DNA of 64,000 bases from assembly GCA_947462335.1 (NCBI GenBank), contig OX381704.1, positions 41,234,942-41,298,941 of the forward strand, written 5' to 3'. The stretch's first letter is position 1, and each line of letters begins with the position of its first letter. The stretch is from Harmothoe impar (lineage: Eukaryota > Annelida > Polychaeta > Phyllodocida > Polynoidae). Positions 1-12,594 of the stretch are shown one piece after another. Position numbers and translations under genes: made by a program. The notes under the pieces were generated by a model. The model made no database searches. It worked only from the letters and a program-made list of their open reading frames with translations, and had not been told where the DNA came from.

Positions 1-666
1 TTATGCATATCTAACTACCCCATCTTTTGGACCATGTTAGCTGAGACACCCCTTCTCTTTTTTGTCCTCACACGAGGATTTGCTCTTTCAAATCTCATCC
101 ATATTATGTCAATCTTAAAAGCACAGATGTGAATATTTTGCAATTGTCAGTTCGATTCGTATACATCACAATATGTAGTAATAAAGATAAACTTTTGTCA
201 TTGCAGAAACAATAATTATAGTTATAGTTACAATGAATTTTCCTACTGAGTAGATTGATGCCGTCTTAAAATACCTTGATATGTGACAAAATTGGACCAA
301 ATCCCCTCATAGACCTTGGTATATGGTGCATATAGCAGGTGCATATGATTATGTATATACGTAGTCTCACTCGGACACTGGGAAACAACGGGACAAGGTG
401 ACAAATGTTGATGGAAACACCACTTATTAAATATCATGTCTCCAGTACAATTTGATTTGCATGTTAAAATATAGCCTATTATAATTTGCTTACAACATCT
501 CCATTGTTACTTTTCCACATTCATCAGGAAGAATGTAACAAAGATGCAACTGAGGTATAAAGAATTGGAAATGAGGACGCATAGGATGAACTAAAAGCTG
601 AGAGAAAGCTGAGAGACATCATGATAAAAGGCTTTACAAGAGGAAATTAAGAAAGAATCAGAACTC
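1..666. other. AT-rich non-coding sequence
   Basis: I see no convincing exon, RNA gene or repeat here. Open frames are short and lack splice-site support or protein resemblance. Confidence 0.5.
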
Positions 667-1270
667 ACTAGGGAAGAGGTAGAGGATTAAATACGATCGA
701 CTGAACATCACTGTAGACAAGGAACCCTGGCCTCTCATATCTAACTGTGCCTGGGGCCTGATCCCGCTGCTGATGTACTTGTAATGACCGCCATTGTTGG
801 GTGGCTACTGTTGTATCACAGGCTGAGCCTTCGTTGGGTCTCCTATAGTATGCCATTCATAATGTAATCCTAGGAAAGTATTATGAGGATATCATATAAC
901 AAAGTTTCAAAATGAATTTAAGAGGCTGTAATGGATGGGAGGATCGCATTCACATGTTTTATACCGTTGTTTAAAAAAATAGGGACCCCAGCATAAGCTG
1001 AATTTTCCTTGAACTACCTCATGTGTATATCTGTATGCCGCTCCAATAACTTCACGGCCAGTGGATGTGATCAAAGCTTTGTGGTGCTGGCAGAATTGTC
1101 CACCGCGAGAATTGCCTCCGAAAGTCCCCTCTTCATCCTCCGACCCAATACCATGTTCCTTTGGGTGCGAATGGGATTATTAACCATAATGGTGTCAACT
1201 GAACATTGAGCTTCCGAGTTCGCAGCTCCTTTGAACGTATTTTCGTCAGCAGCATTGTCCTAATTATCCT
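667..1270. repeat. Diverged dispersed repeat, copy A
   Basis: This stretch is similar in the same order to 2836-3945. Shared blocks include the segment ending GACAAGGAACCC, the segment around GTGCCTGGGGCCTGATCCC (near 750 and 3402), and the segment from GATCAAAGC to TGTCCTAATTATC (near 1068-1270 and 3744-3945). The copies are clearly diverged, with indels, so this is an old interspersed element of unknown class. No protein-coding capacity is recognised. Copy A lacks the 488-bp insertion found in copy B and therefore shows the empty target site. Confidence 0.6.
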
Positions 1271-2835
1271 TCTCAGTGATTACCTATGCAGAACACTAGA
1301 ACTTTTATGAACATAATTATAAGAATGTGCCTGCACAGTTTTTTCCCCGTTAGGATCTTAGAAGGTATTAGAAGCAGGAAACACCTAAGATGTCAATTTA
1401 GTGCATTAAAGTGTCCTCTGTCATCAGGGATAAATGGTCCGCTAGAAGCTGCCAAACTCCTATGTCGTAGCAATATGTAGAGTGCTTTTATTAACAGGGG
1501 GAGGGGTGGTGATATTCGACATGAGCACAGGAAATATGGCTGGCATTGAAACAAATAATTAGACTTAGAGAACTATTAATGCCCAGCTACCTCATTTTAT
1601 TGTAATTGGAGAATGCGACAGACTCACTCACCCTAAAGATACAGGAATAGAGTGTGGCACTGGAAAAGCAATCATAATGGAAAATATTAATCGACAGGTA
1701 CGGTTATCTTTATTATAGAATAATCAAAATCATTTCCGATGAGGGGGGATAAAGGGATAAATGCCACCTGTGTTTCGATGCCCAGTTGAATCTGCTCTTG
1801 TAATAGAATTGTATACCATTGGTCTTATGCTGTGGTAGTAGAGTGCATATAGGTCCTAATCTATTATAATGCTGGCACAAGCGCCAGTCAATGGTTTTCT
1901 TATATCAATTACCTTCCGATGGGCCCGGATGTGGGCTATATCGCTGAAAGGTGAATTGAGGTTTACAGAGTGATAACATAGTTCCTTTATTACATTTTTT
2001 CCTGTTCTCCAAGCACCTGTTATGAATATTGTTTATATAGGATATCATATTCCGTGGCGGATTAACAACAACAGTATTTTTCTGGAAATTTAATAGACAT
2101 AAAACAGATACCAGACCCCCACTTTCCACAAAGCTGCATACCTCCATATAAGATGCTGTATACCAGAATCATACCCCTACATAAATAAGGGTGACTTGCC
2201 ATAACATATGACGCAATAGATAGGTTTCCTTTGTTTCTTTTTTATCTTTGCTATACGGGGTCAGAAAGGTAGGGGTCCTGTCATTATCGATAATATGCAC
2301 ACTTTAAAAGTGAATTAGACTGGCAGCACACATCGGACCTCTTCTCAGAATCGTCAGCGAATGGGCTACACACCACATTTTACAATTTATTGTACTCAAT
2401 GCTTATTTATCCTACACATTGAGCTCGTTAATACTTTTGACATCTATTTAGAATACACCTGGTCAGGAATGATGCATCAATTTGAATATAATTATACGGA
2501 TCCAAATTGTCGCTGACATCAGAATAGAATTCCCGTGGAACTACCGATTGTAATGTGGCCAAAGGACACAAGAACTCCATGTTCTGGTGTAAATACAGCC
2601 ACGAGTGCCGTAGATTCTGTGTGAGAATTTGCTACACTTAGAAACTGACTGATTTTGGTGATTTTGGAAATATACATCATAACGATATTCCCTACACATC
2701 ACGTAACAAATATATGTGTGAATGATAACGGTATGACAGACGCGACCAAATGCTGGAAGAAACATGCCAATGCATAATAATATACAGTCATGAGGAAATT
2801 GGGAAATGAGCAGAACCAAAACCCGACCAAAACTC
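1271..2835. other. Non-coding, nothing recognised
   Basis: AT-rich sequence with only short spurious frames. No splice-framed exon, tRNA promoter box or terminal inverted repeat was found. Confidence 0.5.
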
Positions 2836-3945
2836 AGCAGGGAAGAGGGTCTTACCAACTATCGGCTGAACATCACTGCAGACAAGGAACCCAACCCTCT
2901 CCTATATCTAAAGGTCAAATCCCACAACGTGAAAAATGGGCTAGAAAGTGTTGATGATTGACATAAAAACAAGGAGCAACTGTTGCTAATATTGTAAATC
3001 ACAACACTTGTCCCATGATCTTATGCCTCTCCAAATCCCACAGTGGTCAATAATAGGCAAGCAAAGTTTTGTGTGCAGGACCGGTGAATGGATCTGTTTT
3101 AGGGGAGTTACTTGACAGTATAATTTGTCCTCACTATTCCTTCCCAATTAGCCTAAAGATATTTGGAGTGTCCCCCCTATATAAGCCAAATCATTGACAT
3201 ATTCCAATAAGCAACATTTCCAGGCCTTCCGGGCGAAAATATCTAACTCATTTGATCCTTGTGATTTCCCAAATCACAAGACAAAGGCAACCCTTTCTTA
3301 CCAATTTGGGCATGTCTTAGCTAAAATTGGGCCCAAAATCGGCAATAAGACCAATTCACAACATTTTCTGACCCTCTCTCGCGTTGTGGGATTTGACCTT
3401 AACAGTGCCTGGGGCCTGATCCCACCTACCGCTGTGTTGATAATGACTACCATTGTTGTGGCGGCATGGAGAACCCTGATTGGGCCTCCTGGTAAAAAAG
3501 GAAGGCCTGCCTAGTGTTGGCTGAAAATAGGAATTCATATAGGCCAGGGCAAGGCCTTCAGTGGATGATATTGAACAGTGTTGCTGAATAGAACCACGTA
3601 ATGGAAGTTAAGAGAAGGCTGATATAATGCATGCGGGAATACCATATGTATGTTTTTGTGATAAGGATTGTTTTAGGCCTCATACATACATGCCCTATAG
3701 TAAATCATAAATGCTACTCCAGTACCCTCACAGCTGGATATGATCAAAGCGTTGCGGTGTGAGCAGAAATGTCTGCTATGCCAATTGCTTCCAAATTCCT
3801 CTCTCCCTCTATAAACCCAGCATCACATTTCACCATTGTTCCTCTTGGGTGCAATTGGGATTATTAACCCTAATGGTGCCAAATGAGCATGGAGATGCCG
3901 ATTTTGAGAGGCTTTTTGCTGCAGCTTTGTCCTAATTATCAGAGA
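2836..3945. repeat. Diverged dispersed repeat, copy B (interrupted)
   Basis: Second copy of the repeat seen at 667-1270. It is split between 2911 and 3400 by an inserted inverted-repeat element. The sequence before (up to CTAA) and after (AACAGTGCCTGG) joins to match copy A once the insertion and one target copy are removed. Confidence 0.6.
2912..3399. mobile_element. 488-bp MITE with 18-bp TIRs and TAA target duplication
   Basis: The element begins AGGTCAAATCCCACAACG and ends with its exact reverse complement, CGTTGTGGGATTTGACCT; the similarity continues imperfectly inward for about 25 bp. It is flanked on both sides by TAA (2909-2911 and 3400-3402), and the paralogous empty site near 742 carries a single TAA. 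A 3-bp TWA duplication is typical of PIF/Harbinger transposons, so this is probably a non-autonomous member. No transposase is encoded. Class assignment is an inference from duplication length only. Confidence 0.75.
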
Positions 3946-4885
3946 GCCGGTATTTTCCCACCAGCTAGTTCAATGACAAATCCTGAAATCATCGAAACTC
4001 CAGTGAGGGACTAGGAACTCACTTATTTTCATTCTTCTCATTAAGTCGGTCTTTAAGTATTATTAGACAAAGGTAATACCTCAGATGAAAGTTGAGTGTA
4101 TTTTAGTCGCTCTCCTAACGCTTATAATAAGAGGATTTGCCGAATCAGAGAAATGCAATTCTGTTCATAACTTTACAAGTTTGCTAATATTATGTCGGAG
4201 ACCATTAGTATTTTGCAAGTGCCAACTGTTGTATTTTGCATTAGGATCATCAGTGTCTTCGAAAGAGAGATTTCATCGCCTGCAATACAGTATATCCATA
4301 CTTGAAGCAGCCCTCTCCATTAAAGGTCCCGTACTGTGTGATATAACTTGTGCATATATGCAAATACCAGTACAATGCCCCTCTCACCCTGTCTGTATAT
4401 ATAGGCCCAGGGTTCACATGGTAGCCTACTATCAATTCACTAGAGAATACCACAGACATCACTATGTAGATATATCTAATTCACCCTCCGAGCAGCCTAC
4501 CGATTCACGAAATTAATATTAACAATAGGGTCCATGATTGATTTTCAATGTCCCTCCCACTCCTTATAGACACCAGCAGTAGTACTGGCGAATTGGTCTT
4601 TATAACATGCGAGTAAAGGATCATTCACAACTGACGTCATATACCGATAGGAGTGGGGCCATGCCTACAAGGATTACACATAGTTATATCAACACATGAA
4701 CGTGCCTGGATTTCTGACATGTGGTTAGTGACATCATCTGGTCATGTTGGTGGCAACATCGCAATAGTAGGCCTAGTTAGATATTGATGAAATGAGGTGA
4801 TGATGGGTTCCTCTAAGTCTAAACCCAGCCTAAATATAGTGTATAGTAATATAGGGGCCCTTGATAGGGGGTCCCCATGTCCAAT
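3946..4885. other. Non-coding; one weak 143-codon frame
   Basis: The only long frame is 4085-4516 on the plus strand. Its first ~20 residues look like a secretion signal and it is fairly Cys-rich, but it resembles nothing I know, has AT-rich codon use and no promoter or splice support. I do not call it a gene. Confidence 0.4.
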
Positions 4886-5060
4886 GTCGATTTTAAGAAT
4901 TGGCCATGTCGCCATATCGATTTTAAGATCAGCCCATGTCGCCATATCGATTTTAAGAGATTCCCAATGTCCCATGTCACTATCTAATTTTTGCTCCTGT
5001 CCCATGTCACTAAGTCTCAAAATGGTCAATGTCGCTGTGTCGAATTTAAGCGTCTAGGGC
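4886..5060. repeat. Degenerate ~33-bp tandem repeat
   Basis: Repeated units contain the words CATGTCGCCATATCGATTTTAAGA or variants (CCATGTCACTA, AATGTCGCTGTGTCGAATTTAAG). About five to six decayed units are visible. No coding role is apparent. Confidence 0.55.
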
Positions 5061-5736
5061 CATAATATACGGTGTGAATCGGTCCCTATACCCCCTAGGT
5101 GCCCTGTAAGACACAGTCCAGGCACCCCCATAACACATTTACATGGAATAGATTGGTAATGTGCTCGGGTTAGCGAGGTGTGCTATCATTGACTCAAGTA
5201 ATAGGATCCTGTCGCTGCCCTGTCTGTCAGTGTTGATCAGTTCCAGTACTTGACTGGTTAGAGAAGGCTGTCGGGTAGATAATCCCATTGGTATTCCTGT
5301 ATTAGCCAGACAACCCTATATGCATATATGTATACGTATTTATAGGGACTCCACGTGTCTACAAACCCTAGAACTGGAGGTTTGGTTTTATATGTTCCAT
5401 TTTCAAACGGACAATTTATATACTACTCACACTCGATTTTAGTTACGTACATGTACCATCTTCCTTCACCACCTCAATATGTTATTACATATCAAATGAA
5501 CTGCGTATATAATATACATGTAATTATATGTTTCCCATAAGTCTATATTCGTGACAGAGACTTAGATACTTAAAAGGTACACACTGCAAGGCTGAGATGC
5601 AATATACGTACCGTACGCAAGAATGAGGGCAGACATAACAGCTCAAGTTCACTGAGAGGCCCCCTATACCCAACCCCCAACCCCACCAGCATTACCAGTA
5701 TCCAGCCTCTGTGGGCGATAAATGCCCGGGATGTGA

Positions 5737-5948
5737 GTGACTATACATGGGTAAAATTCGACACGTGCGACACGGCGACACGGGGGGTTGTTAATATCGA
5801 CACGTGCGACACGGGGGGTTTAAAAATCGACGGACACAAAATTATAGACCAGAATATATAGAATAAAAATCGACACAGCGACACGGCGTCTTAGCTAAAA
5901 AACGACACGGCGACACGGCAATAATTCTGGCTACCCATGTATAGTCAC
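5737..5948. mobile_element. 212-bp inverted-repeat element with internal CGACACGG repeats
   Basis: The ends are GTGACTATACATGGGTA (5737-5753) and its exact reverse complement TACCCATGTATAGTCAC (5932-5948). The interior contains many direct copies of the 8-mer CGACACGG and CGACACGTG. Size, perfect TIR and lack of coding sequence fit a MITE. I could not define a target-site duplication. Confidence 0.55.
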
Positions 5949-7590
5949 ATGTGACCAGTAACTTTTTACATGTGACCCTGAGCTCATCAAATATGACCAA
6001 GTCACATCTAGGCGTGATCTCAATGCCCTCTGCACAATCCAATGTGGTTATTCTATAAGCCCATGGCTGGTTATTGTATGCCAAAGTGCCTTTTCAATAG
6101 TTGAGAATAGAGGCATACATCCTGCGGTTGGTGGATTGATCTTGAGCTTCTTAAATACGCTGAGCTGCTCCTCCCCTTTATGCACTACATCGAGTGAGCT
6201 GCTCCTTCCGCTGAGTGTGCTAGCACAGCAGCTAGCACTAACTGTATTTGCAGTGGGAAGGGCCACAAGAGGTTCTCAATATCTCTGTCACTACTTCAAC
6301 TAGCTAGCTAACCATTTATGGGCCGCATACTGTTATACATGTTGCCTTCATGATGCTTTAATGCAGCCATGGCGAGTATTTCGTCTGAGCTGCATTTGAC
6401 CCTATGCGGTTGATGCACTGCCGGAGGGTCGAAATGAATACAGCCCTGGCAAGTATACTCGCCAGGACTGCCTTCATGCATTATAGTGACAGAGGACATA
6501 GCATATTAAAGTGATGTGCGGCTCTCAAAGGGCTAGAGAGGGAAGATGTCTGTAGGGGTAGAAGGGGGTAGAAGGGTCTCCTGAGCAGCTCGTCTTTCTG
6601 GTAGTGGTTATAGTCTCCTACATGGCTTGGTAGTCAGGGGACTGAGCAGCTGGCATTCTCAATAACTCAACGCCACATGTTAGGGGAGGGGGGTTAGAAT
6701 AGACTGTATTATCCTCCCCCTCCCCCTGGTATAGTTGGGGACAGCATAATGCTCTAATAGACAGATCAAAGCGGACATTTCCGGAAGTCAAATCTGGCTC
6801 GATTGGTCGACCTTCGACCAGAGATGACCTTAAGGAAAGGGTGAATACCTTTGGAACCACGCCTCCTCTGAAGGTCAAGGTTTGCTGACTCTGGTATGGA
6901 AAGAGGTTGTTTCCATATACAATTTTAATGCAAGCTTTAATGTAACTGAGCTAATGTTAGAAATTTACTATTTCATATGTGAGTTTATATCATCAGGATA
7001 TACATTGCAGATATCAAATGTTGTTTTTAACATTATATCCTATGTTGAGAATCTCCCATATCGAAGGCCACCCCCCCTCACACACACACACTACTGGGTC
7101 TCGGTGAAAACGACAAAATAGTAAAAGATATAAATGTATTATTACTACATGTTGATGAATTGATATGATCGGTATTGTATCATATATCGCTGAAATCGTT
7201 GCTTTTTTAAATTGTATGTTTACGAAGTCTAACTCATTGAATCAAAAAAAGAAGTATATTCACTTAAAACTCGAAAGATAACTTGGATGTTATTCTGTAT
7301 CTAAACATGCATTCAGTGCACTTTAAAACAGAGGAGCATGTTTATATCCTATGACAAGTTTATACCTGTAAATTAGGTGTACATGAGGTAACATGCATGT
7401 ATGTCGGTAGGATACTTACCCCCCCCCCCCTTATAACATGTAAGATACGGGTGGAATTCGGTTTAGGTCAAGTTGAAAACAGTCAAAATTATTTCGTTTT
7501 AGCTTAATTGCTTTGTCAGATATTGCAGATAATATGCCCCCATGGCACTTACATTATACTATAGCTGCTATTCACTTAGGTGCACAACTT
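5949..7590. other. Non-coding, nothing recognised
   Basis: AT-rich sequence with a short CA run near 7080 and a C run near 7421. No supported exon or element was seen. Confidence 0.45.
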
Positions 7591-9052
7591 CCCAGCAAAT
7601 TAGTTCCAGATTGTTTCACCCTGTTTTACCCCTGGAACTGTGTGCTCATTTCGTGCATTTTGTGTGACATGTATACCATGTAACAGACTCTCACACACTG
7701 ACACAGTGTTCCATGGAACAGATTCACACAGTTCTGACAGATTTTCAAAAAGCTTATTCACACCAAATGACAAAATATATAATGCCCTAAACCAAAATGT
7801 TTAGTCATGTATTTTTAGTTTCATTATGAATATCTAAAAGATAGGAAATACTGTAATACTTTTTACAACCAGCAGTATTTGACATAGATAGTCATAGCAC
7901 ACTATTGGTGCGTGTGCTGCTGGTTTGTACAAACTCATTTGATCAGGTTCCTAGCATTTCAACATAGGGCTGATGAATATATGTACCATTATAACCATCA
8001 ACATTAGAGTTTACATGAGCAGCAGGAGATAGCCAGGCTTTATCCAAACATGATGACCAGAGGAAAGGTGTCTAGCATCTGGACCTCTTTATGCTGCTTT
8101 CATTAAAATGATATGGCATCTATTTATATACATAATGAATGTTAATAGAAGGACAGGTGCATTGTCTGATTCACAATACATTGGGACCCTGTTTAGATAC
8201 TTATAGCTAAAGAAAATCATTCTCTTTAATCAGGAAAAGGGGTACAATCAACTTTGATGACACCTGGTGTCACACATAACAGGTATTTGTGTGATGTTGT
8301 GTCACCTAGTTCCCCTTCTGGCACACACTCACACATCTTCAAACAGAACCATTATCACTTTGTCAGGTTGGAATAGTGCATGGTTTTGACACCAGGTGTC
8401 ATCTTTGTCGTTCCTTGTTATTCTCATGGGTGAAATGGAATCATTTTCAATGTTTATAACCATAATAACATGTTGTCAATGCAACTTAGACCTAGCTATA
8501 CACCTCTAATTCTATCAAGTTCCATTAGTGATTGAAAAACACACCATATGATTTGATAAAAGCTGCATTAAGAGGGACAGACCACAGACACCTTTCCTCT
8601 GGTAATCTTGTTTGGATAAAGGTCTGACCTTTTGTTACATGTGTATACAGCTGATAATTGGCATGAATTGTACACAACTTCATCAGGCCTACACTACCAT
8701 GGTAGAAATCTTGTTGAATGAGATAGTATGCCCATATACAGCAGGGAGTGCACTAACAGATTTCTGCTAGGGTGCCCTATGCCAACTTCTAAATATAATG
8801 AGTGTTACAAACTAAACAGACTTTCCTTTCTTTAAAAAAAAAAGAAAAAACAAGTGAAACCATATGGTTGGAAGCATTTTTGTGCCATGGTACATGATGC
8901 TGTGTGAATATGTGTGAATTTGTGTGAATATGTGTGAGTATGTGCCACTTCTTGTCCTATGGGGTATGGTGTCATATTGTGCCAATTAGTTCCATAGGAC
9001 ACAGTCACACAAAGTGCACGTTCCAGAAACTAAGTCAAACTAATTTGCTGGG
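7591..9052. mobile_element. 1.46-kb long imperfect palindrome (foldback-type element)
   Basis: The outer ends are CCCAGCAAATTAGTT (7591-7605) and its reverse complement AACTAATTTGCTGGG (9038-9052). Nested inside at matching distances are a second inverted pair, TTATCCAAACATGATGACCAG with GGAAAGGTGTC (8039-8072) against 8587-8619, and a central pair GATGACACCTGGTGTC (8258) / GACACCAGGTGTCATC (8388). All three pairs share a midpoint near 8325, so the whole segment can fold on itself, with CACACA-rich arms. No open frame of note is present. It is probably a non-autonomous foldback DNA transposon or a fused head-to-head pair of MITEs. Confidence 0.65.
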
Positions 9053-9762
9053 TTATGGTGACGTGCCATGAAGGGAAAACCCCGTTTGGGCTGTTGTAAT
9101 GCATACTACATTTTTGTATATATCGTCCCCTCCGTGGGAAACAATTTTTACACGACAAGATCTACAGTAACAACAATTTTACTAGGCATTTATATTATTT
9201 TCCCGTACTTCCGCACTTTATAATTCCATGTGATGGGCCTCATTGAATCCTTCCAGAACATCTTCCTATCGTGAACAGAAGTTTCAAAGACTTCGATCTG
9301 AACATAAAAGATTATACAAGAACACAGATACTGTAGACATGTACAGGGCCCGCTTTGAGATATCAGTACTAGTACAGTCGTCTTTTGCTGAACCAAATGG
9401 TTACGATTATATTAAACAACATTTTTGATAATGATAATAAAATTCTAATAATTGCCAAATTCCATCATGATAATATACCAGGGTGCTCTTCACATTTGCA
9501 GGACTGTCTCCCCTTACCCTTATTTAAGATAGTCGCTGTTTCACAATCCTATTTTAGTGCATGAGACAATTCCCAAGACCCCTAGCTTTACCCACGGCGC
9601 TTATACAAGACCGGCGCTCTGTTGAATATTGCATAATATTAGATAGTACTATGCAAGGGATATACAAGAATGGAATACATGTTATCAATTATTGCGCAAA
9701 CCCCTTTTGTAAGCATCATATAAGCTGAATAATCAAATAAACCCGGAGGGTCACCTAAGTTA
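9053..9762. other. Non-coding, nothing recognised
   Basis: No supported exon, repeat or RNA gene was found in this stretch. Confidence 0.45.
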
Positions 9763-9985
9763 GGGACTGGTCATTTTTTAACAACGAGGGGGGAGGGGTG
9801 GGGGTGAAGGGGGAAGATTTCGACCCCTTGATCGGGGGGGGGGGGGTGTAAAAAGAAGTCAGCCTCTCTTGGGGGGGGGGGGGTACAAACTTCCGCGCGC
9901 TCTGCTCGAAAACCCACCATCCCCCCCCCCCCCCCCCCCCCCCCCCGGGATCCCCCCACCCCGTTGTTGAAAAATGATCACTCCC
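9763..9985. mobile_element. 223-bp MITE rich in G/C homopolymers
   Basis: The left end GGGACTGGTCATTTTT and the reverse complement of the right end GGGAGTGATCATTTTT match at 14 of 16 positions; similarity continues through AACAACG. Both ends abut TTA (9760-9762 and 9986-9988), a 3-bp duplication again suggestive of the PIF/Harbinger class. The interior consists of long G runs and then a C run (~9921-9946). Exact homopolymer lengths may be unreliable in the assembly. Confidence 0.55.
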
Positions 9986-11609
9986 TTAGACTGCCAAAAG
10001 TGGAACAAGATATAGGGTGCTGTCCGTTGCTGTACTTTGAGGCTGCACATGTACGTACAGATGTATTTCAGAGTGTCTATACCTTTGCACTGAGAGGACA
10101 ATATTTGCTATTGCAATGGTTCCATGTGAAGGTAGCAGGATCCATCATCGCGCCATGACACCTTGCTGTGCGTAGTAAGAACCATCCTTATTCAATTACT
10201 GAAACAGCAAGTCTGTAATGTTCCTTAGTAGAATTCCTGATTTAGCTAATGCCCCTTGTAATTACATCAGAGAATTATGTCGGCGGTCATTGGGGAGGAA
10301 AATCTGCTGTTTGCCATAGAAGTCACGGCCCTTAGAGGCTGGCTTGGCATCAGACCGTCAATAATTAAAGCAGCCCCCTGGGCGGCACCGGGTCCCGGTG
10401 TGCACAACGGTAGTCTGAAGGCGAGCCAGCAAACCAGACAATGGCTTCGATCGTAGTGTCCATAGGGAAAGGGTACCTGCATAATTACCAGCTTATGAAT
10501 CTGTAGAATGTACAGACGATGATGACATTGTATGTTGTGTGATAATCAGTCACCTTGCAGACTTCTTCATTTTGTGTGTTTGAGCTTTGGTCCTACTGTG
10601 TTGATAGTTGATAAGTATACTGTCCAAATGATCTTACACGTAATCTCTAAACATACTTCTTAAAGTGGCATGGTCCGATTTTCCCCACATTTTAAATTCT
10701 ACTTAAATCTGTTCAAAATGTAATTACAATATCTGGAGGACGGGGCATAATAATCCTCCAGTGGGTGGATTTATTGTGTGCACTCCTAAAGTCTTAAATA
10801 GAGGATAAAACTGATAATTAGCTGAAATCTAAGCTGAATTCGGGGAAGAATATTTAATGAAATATGTAGGGCAAAATTTAGTTTTGAGCCCTAATCATCG
10901 GACTATGTCAGTTTCTTGTATTTTCTGTACTAGCAGGTGAAAGACAGTTAATCAATTTGAAACGTTTAAACGGGTGAGGTTTATAGGCTCTGTGATTATC
11001 TTACTATAAGTCCCTGCACTGTCTTGGCAGCCCAGATGTGATTGCATGTCAAGAATGTCGTTAATGACAGGCTAAGCAGATCTAGGACCATATATGCCTA
11101 ATGGCTCGTTGACAAATGAAAGGGCTTTAGAGGAATATACTGTATGACCATACCATGATGTCAACCCATCCCCGGCTCCTCTACACAACTATATGCATTT
11201 AATGTAGCCTTTATTAGTACTGGGTACAGGCAATAGAAAATAGTTATTCACCTCGAAAATGTTCACGTGTATTCTTTTTTTCTGTTCAGCCTTAAATGTC
11301 TCATAACCTGGACTATCTCTAACCGTCACCGATAATGCAGTCCATGACATGGCCTTCTATTAAGACTTGGTTACAAGGGGACTTGTGTCGTGTTAGGCGT
11401 AATCGTTGCAAATTCCTTTTTTAGTGCAGCATCAAATTGTGCGCAGGAAAATACATTCACAATTATGGTAATGTTTCTCTGCTGATTGTACACACAGTTC
11501 GCTAAATACCTCCTCAGGTATGGTTTTATAGTCTATAGAAGTGATCCTAAAGCCTATCTCCCTACTATGCCATTTTGTAACAAAATAGTTCTCATCCTTT
11601 TCATTACAG
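9986..11609. other. Non-coding, probably intron or 5' flank of the next exon
   Basis: No exon is recognised. Since the exon starting at 11610 is the last one of its gene, at least part of this region is presumably the final intron. Confidence 0.4.
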
Positions 11610-12357
11610 AGACCGGAAGCGAATCAAGCGCAGAATCAAGGAACGCCGTGAGGAACGTCTGCGCCAGAAGGAAACGGAGAAGGACGAGTCGTCGGGGACG
11701 GACAAGGAACCCCTCACCAACCACACCAACGGAAGTGGGCCCGGAAATGGCGTCAACGTCAAGGACGCGTCAGAGCCAGGCTTCACGCCTAACGCTCACG
11801 TCGTGCAAGTCACGGTCCATGACGTACAACTCAATGGCCCCACGACGGGCGGGCAACCGGAAACGGCCGTGGATCTAGACAGCATTCAGGTCAGTGATGT
11901 CCTGGCTGATTTCGATTCAGCAATTGCCTCGGAAAGCAATTCCTACGCCGAGACAACTACCCAGGAGCAAGGTCCTGGGGAGGAGGGTAAGACAAATGGA
12001 TTGAATAAAGACCTCCAGAAAAACAATAATGTGCATGATCAAAAACCGCCTGAACTTGAAAAGTCGTCTGCAGACAATGACCACAGGGCGCGAATTTCAG
12101 AAGAAGGTGATCAGGGTGGAAGACAGTGGAGCCAAGAAAACGGCGTGCACGACCTGCATAACAGGTCGATTGAAAATGTGAAACAAGTGGAAGGGGATAT
12201 AATCACAGTCATGTCGACCCCAGAAAGAAAAAAGGCGGGAATACTCACACCACCCAAGTTCTTCAGTCCAAAGAAACAGAAGGGCGAATCCCTGATGGTA
12301 CAGTCCCCATCTTTAGGTGAAAAAGAGGTTGGGTTAGACAATATGGCATTTGATTAG
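11610..12357 (+). CDS. 3'-terminal exon of an unidentified gene (C-terminal tail)
   Basis: A clean acceptor TTTTCATTACAG ends at 11609, and the reading frame from 11611 stays open for 248 codons to TAG at 12355-12357. Base composition shifts sharply to GC-rich coding-like sequence at the acceptor. The encoded segment starts with a very basic charged stretch (DRKRIKRRIKERREERLRQK). It continues as a low-complexity acidic, Ser/Thr/Gly/Asn-rich tail and ends EVGLDNMAFD. It has no membrane span or domain that I recognise. A juxtamembrane basic patch followed by a disordered tail would fit the cytoplasmic end of a membrane protein, but this is only inference. Upstream exons were not found and are probably outside the window. 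It is transcribed toward the convergent PSME4 gene. Confidence 0.7.
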
Positions 12358-12495
12358 GTGAAAGATAATTAATACACGCCAAAATATGCAGTGAGTAGGA
12401 TGTGGATATAGTGAGACACATGCCGTGCCGAACATTATTTGGCGCTATTGAACACAATTATCTCATTATACCTATGTCCAAATGATCATGCAACA

Positions 12496-12594
12496 GTTCT
12501 GCTATATATGGGCCGCCATATTACATTGTACACTAAAAATGTATAGTTCTGCTATATATGGGCCGCCATGTTATATTGTAGAATAAAAATGTAT
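12496..12594. repeat. Two-copy 50-bp tandem duplication in the 3' flank
   Basis: Units at 12496-12545 and 12546-12594 both begin GTTCTGCTATATATGGGCCG and differ at a few bases. The second copy has gained AATAAA through a base change. The pair lies about 140 bp after the stop codon and is probably part of the 3' UTR. Confidence 0.75.
12582..12587 (+). promoter_or_regulatory. Candidate polyadenylation signal AATAAA
   Basis: This is the first canonical AATAAA after the stop at 12357 (225 bp downstream), and it is on the same strand as the terminal exon. Confidence 0.45.

Noticed and set aside
4085..4516. 143-codon frame with a signal-peptide-like start
   Set aside because: No similarity, promoter, splice or conservation evidence; composition like the surrounding non-coding DNA.
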